From an uncultured Mailhella sp. (lineage in GTDB: Bacteria; Desulfobacterota; Desulfovibrionia; Desulfovibrionales; Desulfovibrionaceae): a stretch of DNA of 7,131 nt. Position numbers and translations under genes: made by a program. Position 1 is the first letter of the stretch. Every line of letters begins with the position of its first letter. The DNA lies in assembly GCA_948482415.1 (NCBI GenBank), contig CAOMFZ010000114.1, forward strand, positions 1 through 7,131, in the 5' to 3' direction. The notes beneath the pieces were generated by a model. The model was given only the letters and a program-made list of their open reading frames with translations, was not told the origin of the DNA and made no database searches. Positions 4,789-7,131 of the stretch are shown here, piece after piece.

Positions 4789-6489
4789 AACTAAAAGCAT
4801 ATCATCAAGGGAAGCACCGGCAGGTACCATTGGGTAAACATTTTCTTCACGTTCCACAACAACATCAATAACTGCACAGTTTTTAGATGTGAGCGCCTCA
4901 GGCAAAATTGTTTTCAAGTCTTCATTGGTTTTTATTCTGTAGCCCTCAGCACCGTAAGCATCTGCTAATTTCACAAAATCCGGCTGCATTTCCATGCTTG
5001 TATGGGCGTAATTTTTTTCATAGAAAAACTCCTGCCACTGACGTACCATACCCATATACTGGTTATTCAAAATCAAAATCTTCACAGGCAGTTTATTGGC
5101 AACAGCAGTCATCAGTTCCTGAATATTCATCTGAATGGAAGCGTCTCCTGCAACGTCAATAACCGTCTTGTCAGGAAACGCAATTTGCGCCCCAATGGCT
5201 GCAGGAAGTCCATAGCCCATAGTGCCTAATCCGCCGGAAGTAATAAGGGTTCTCGGTTCTTTGAAGGCTAAGAACTGGGCTGCCCACATCTGGTTTTGCC
5301 CTACTTCCGTAGTGATGATATATTCATCATTCAAAATACAGCGCACAGCTTCCAAAACCTGCTGAGGACGAAGCACTTCTCCGGGTGTGCGGTAATACAA
5401 AGGATGAGCCTTTTTCCAGCCATAGAGCACATCCAGCCAGGATTGATGTTTTTCTTTGAAATCAACAGGTTCGCCTGCCAGCTTGGAAGCCAGAATTTCA
5501 TTGAGTTCCTGAATGGCGGGATAAATATGCCCAACGACGGGCACATCAACTTCCACATTTTTACGAATAGACGTTGGGTCAATATCAATATGGACGATTT
5601 TTGCTTTTTTGCCGAACTTATCCAAACGTCCGGTTACACGGTCATCAAAACGGCAGCCAATGGCAAGGATTAAATCCGCATTGCTGACGGCTTTATTGGC
5701 AGTGTATGTTCCATGCATGCCCAGCATACCGATATAAAGAGGGTCAAGAGTACTGATGGCGCCAAGCCCCATAAGCGTACAGGTTACAGGAATTTGATAA
5801 GTACTTACAAAATAACGGAGGAGCTGGCTTGCATTGGAAGAAATAACCCCGCCGCCGGCAATCACAACAGGACTTTCTGCCTTGCAGACTAAATCCGCAA
5901 CACGGCGCAGCTGGTTGAGGTTTGGTTTGTAGGTGGGATTATAAGTACGCATGTGCACTTCTTCAGGCCAAACAAATTTAGTTTTTTTAGTCATTAAATC
6001 TTTTGGAAAATCAACCAGAACAGGACCGGGACGACCGGTACGCGCCAAGTGAAATGCTTCGCGGATAATGCGGGGAAGCTGGGTCAAATCTTTTACCAGA
6101 TAATTATGTTTGGTGCAGGGACGGGTAATGCCCACAATATCAACTTCCTGAAAGGCATCGTTGCCAATTAAATGCGTATGCACCTGACCGGTAATCAGCA
6201 CCATGGGAATAGAATCAGCAAACGCTGTTGCAAGTCCCGTCACGGTATTGGTTGCGCCGGGACCGCTTGTGGCAATACAGCAACCAACTTTTCCTGAAGC
6301 CCGTGCGTATCCGTCAGCCGCATGGGCAGCCCCTTGTTCGTGACGCACAAGCACATGATGCAATTCAGGATGATTTCTCATTTCATGGTATAGGTCAAGA
6401 ACTGCACCGCCGGGATAACCAAACACTATTTCAACGCCTTCCCGTTTCAAACACTCCATTAATATTGCAGCACCAGTCATTTCTTCCAT
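4786..6489 (-). CDS. ilvB: Acetolactate synthase large (catalytic) subunit
   Basis: The 567-residue product is a biosynthetic acetohydroxyacid synthase. It joins two pyruvates, or pyruvate and 2-ketobutyrate, using ThDP, Mg2+ and FAD in the first common step of valine, leucine and isoleucine synthesis. The N-terminal ThDP pyrimidine domain (about 1-165) holds the catalytic E51 in RHEQGAAHAADGYAR, TSGPGATN (74-81) and NDAFQEVD (110-117). The central FAD domain holds PVVIAGGG (207-214) and GCRFDDRVTG (278-287). The C-terminal ThDP pyrophosphate domain holds GDAS (448-451) and LNN (474-476), with MVRQWQEFFY (481-490) after it. FAD-site residues and an ilvN partner argue against a catabolic AlsS. 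Residue 104 is His where Pro is common (GQVHTHLIG). The ATG at 6489 follows GAGG by six bases. No leader peptide or T-box is apparent upstream. Confidence 0.98.
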   Translation of the reverse strand: MEEMTGAAILMECLKREGVEIVFGYPGGAVLDLYHEMRNHPELHHVLVRHEQGAAHAADGYARASGKVGCCIATSGPGATNTVTGLATAFADSIPMVLITGQVHTHLIGNDAFQEVDIVGITRPCTKHNYLVKDLTQLPRIIREAFHLARTGRPGPVLVDFPKDLMTKKTKFVWPEEVHMRTYNPTYKPNLNQLRRVADLVCKAESPVVIAGGGVISSNASQLLRYFVSTYQIPVTCTLMGLGAISTLDPLYIGMLGMHGTYTANKAVSNADLILAIGCRFDDRVTGRLDKFGKKAKIVHIDIDPTSIRKNVEVDVPVVGHIYPAIQELNEILASKLAGEPVDFKEKHQSWLDVLYGWKKAHPLYYRTPGEVLRPQQVLEAVRCILNDEYIITTEVGQNQMWAAQFLAFKEPRTLITSGGLGTMGYGLPAAIGAQIAFPDKTVIDVAGDASIQMNIQELMTAVANKLPVKILILNNQYMGMVRQWQEFFYEKNYAHTSMEMQPDFVKLADAYGAEGYRIKTNEDLKTILPEALTSKNCAVIDVVVEREENVYPMVPAGASLDDMLLV

Positions 6490-6529
6490 ACTATACCTCG
6501 AAATTACAAAAGTTAAAAACCATTGCCAA

Positions 6530-6558
6530 ATTGAATTATTAAATAGGTACTATGCCAA
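6530..6558 (-). promoter_or_regulatory. Tentative promoter for the ilvB operon
   Basis: Transcription must restart between the terminator at 6566-6603 and ilvB. On the minus strand TTGGCA (6558-6553) and TTCAAT (6535-6530) are 17 bp apart, with five and four matches to the sigma-70 consensus. A second TTGGCA at 6529-6524 and a TTTAAT at 6543-6538 are alternatives without good partners. The interval is AT-rich, so chance matches are likely. The resulting leader of about 30-35 nt is too short for attenuation. Confidence 0.25.
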
Positions 6559-6565
6559 AAGACCC

Positions 6566-6603
6566 AAAAAAAAACAACACTTTTTTTTCCAAGTGTTGTT
6601 TTT
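6566..6603. terminator. Intrinsic terminator after the YdcH-like gene, symmetrical in form
   Basis: CAACACTT (6575-6582) pairs with AAGTGTTG (6591-6598), and the flanking A and T runs extend pairing to 6570-6603, around an eight-base loop. On the minus strand the stem is followed by a run of nine T (6574-6566), the classic form, placed 38 bases past the stop of the 6641-6856 gene. A T-rich tract also follows on the plus strand, so it could work both ways. It separates the YggT/YdcH pair from the ilvB operon. Confidence 0.85.
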
Positions 6604-6640
6604 CTCTTTTTCAATATTTTTAGGAAGTTACATAATTTTA

Positions 6641-6856
6641 TTATGCTTTTTCAACTAAACTTAATAAATTTGTTTTCACTTCTAATTTTTCTTTTTTCAA
6701 AGTTTTTAATTCAACTTCTTCAGCAGGAAGACGGTGAGGTTTTTCTTCCAATTTTTGGATAACTTTTTTCAATTCTGCGTGCTTTTCGTACAACTCTTTA
6801 ATTTGGGTATTAGTTTTAGCCAATTCCTCAATTTTTTTAATTTCATCTGCTTGCAT
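6641..6856 (-). CDS. YdcH/DUF465-family small coiled-coil protein
   Basis: The 71-residue, lysine- and glutamate-rich product has the DUF465 (YdcH) pattern. A first helix ends in IKELYEKHAELKKVIQKLEE (19-38). The short turn KPHRLPAEE (39-47) follows, and then a second helix LKTLKKEKLEVKTNLLSL (50-67), making an antiparallel helical hairpin. It has no signal peptide, cysteine or membrane segment, so it is expected to be cytoplasmic. The molecular role of the family is unknown to me, and no function is assigned. The ATG at 6856 has a strong AAGGAG six bases upstream (6868-6863). It lies 36 bp after the YggT-family gene and before a terminator, so the two are probably cotranscribed. Length and intact frame are normal for the family. 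Confidence 0.85.
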   Translation of the reverse strand: MQADEIKKIEELAKTNTQIKELYEKHAELKKVIQKLEEKPHRLPAEEVELKTLKKEKLEVKTNLLSLVEKA

Positions 6857-6892
6857 AGCACACTCCTTTAACTTTTTATTTAAACTTTTATG

Positions 6893-7131
6893 TTAAACCT
6901 TTAAGGTTATAGCTAAATCATACAGGCTGCCAATGACAATGCCGTCAAATAACTGTAAGGCAATAATCAGCAAAATGGGGGATAAATCCATACCGCCGAT
7001 CATCACAAAGGGGCAATATTTACGAATGCGGTAAAAAACAGGTTCCGTCAGGGTATTAATAATACGCACAATAGGATTATAAGGGTCTGCATTTACCCAT
7101 GTTAAAATGCACGCAATAAACACAACAAAGG
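6893..7131 (-). CDS. YggT-family integral membrane protein, C-terminal part (cut by the right window edge)
   Basis: The 78 complete codons seen read through the window edge without an in-frame stop. The sequence shows the YggT pattern: the end of a first membrane helix (VVFIACILTWV), then NADPYNPIVRIINTLTEPVFYRIRK (in part), a short loop with IGGMDLSPI, and a second hydrophobic helix LLIIALQLFDGIVIGSLYDL (in part). The NPIV..I..LTEP and G.DLSP motifs are the family's hallmarks. Full members have about 90-100 residues, so roughly 15-25 N-terminal residues lie outside. A GTG at 7123-7121 could be mistaken for the start, but it falls inside the first membrane helix. The function of the family is poorly known; links to osmotic tolerance and cell-envelope or division processes have been suggested. 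It lies 36 bp upstream of the YdcH-like gene. Confidence 0.88.
   Translation of the reverse strand, partial: FVVFIACILTWVNADPYNPIVRIINTLTEPVFYRIRKYCPFVMIGGMDLSPILLIIALQLFDGIVIGSLYDLAITLKV

Noticed and set aside
5137..5148. GDA instead of GDG at the start of the ThDP-binding motif of IlvB (residues 448-451, GDAS)
   Set aside because: I recall the same GDASIQM wording in intact alphaproteobacterial acetolactate synthases, and the rest of the motif (LNN at 474-476) is present, so it is unlikely to mean loss of activity.
5296..5673. 125-codon plus-strand open frame
   Set aside because: It is entirely antisense to ilvB, whose protein is clearly conserved through this region. The antisense translation has no recognisable family pattern. 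The other plus-strand frames inside glyS, glyQ, ilvN and ilvB are the same kind of shadow.
6448..6489. Possible amino-acid attenuator or leader peptide before ilvB
   Set aside because: The space between the terminator and the ilvB start is only about 76 bp. It holds no short frame rich in Val, Leu or Ile codons, no T-box sequence and no competing hairpins; the ilvB N-terminus itself is also not enriched in such codons beyond the ordinary.
7121..7123. GTG as the start of the YggT-family gene
   Set aside because: The frame stays open to the window edge, the codon falls inside the first membrane helix, and no Shine-Dalgarno can be seen in the few bases left. The true start lies outside.

Overview
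The window is a compact stretch of bacterial chromosome. Every gene lies on the minus strand, so transcription runs from high to low coordinates. The coding sequence is moderately AT-rich. The order recO-glyQ-glyS followed by rpsT, and the GlyQ wording (IECGAGTFNPSTFLR near residues 27-41), resemble what I remember of Desulfovibrionaceae. The base composition suggests a low-GC member of that family rather than a GC-rich Desulfovibrio. This placement is inference; the genus cannot be decided from the window.

Layout from right to left along transcription. (1) 6893-7131: the C-terminal part of a YggT-family membrane protein, cut by the window edge. (2) 6641-6856: a DUF465/YdcH-type small coiled-coil protein. 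A strong hairpin terminator follows at 6566-6603. (3) 4786-6489 ilvB and 4291-4776 ilvN: large and small subunits of acetolactate synthase. (4) 3536-4282: recO, with a GTG start. (5) 2624-3502 glyQ and 480-2609 glyS: alpha and beta subunits of the heterotetrameric glycyl-tRNA synthetase. (6) 33-479: a 447-bp gene-free region containing a repeated, hairpin-rich element (152-474), then a promoter facing left. (7) 1-32: the first ten codons of rpsT (ribosomal protein S20), with a GTG start and a GGAGG Shine-Dalgarno, cut by the left edge.

The gaps ilvB-ilvN-recO-glyQ-glyS are 9, 8, 33 and 14 nt. This suggests one five-gene transcript that starts downstream of the 6566-6603 terminator. It would link branched-chain amino-acid synthesis, RecF-pathway DNA repair and glycine charging. 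The ilvB stop codon lies inside the Shine-Dalgarno of ilvN, and the ilvN stop codon lies inside the weak Shine-Dalgarno of recO, which suggests translational coupling.

All protein genes belong to known families, and I see no undescribed enzymatic or defence system. The part least explained by known features is the element between glyS and rpsT. It has two tandem modules, each with two hairpins. The motif TTGCTTTGTT-N8-AGGTTGA stands at the start of each module and again, inverted, at the far end beside glyS. One hairpin pair differs between the modules only by compensated base-pair changes around an identical TGAAA loop. It looks like a small non-autonomous repeat (MITE- or REP/BIME-like) or a conserved structured RNA.
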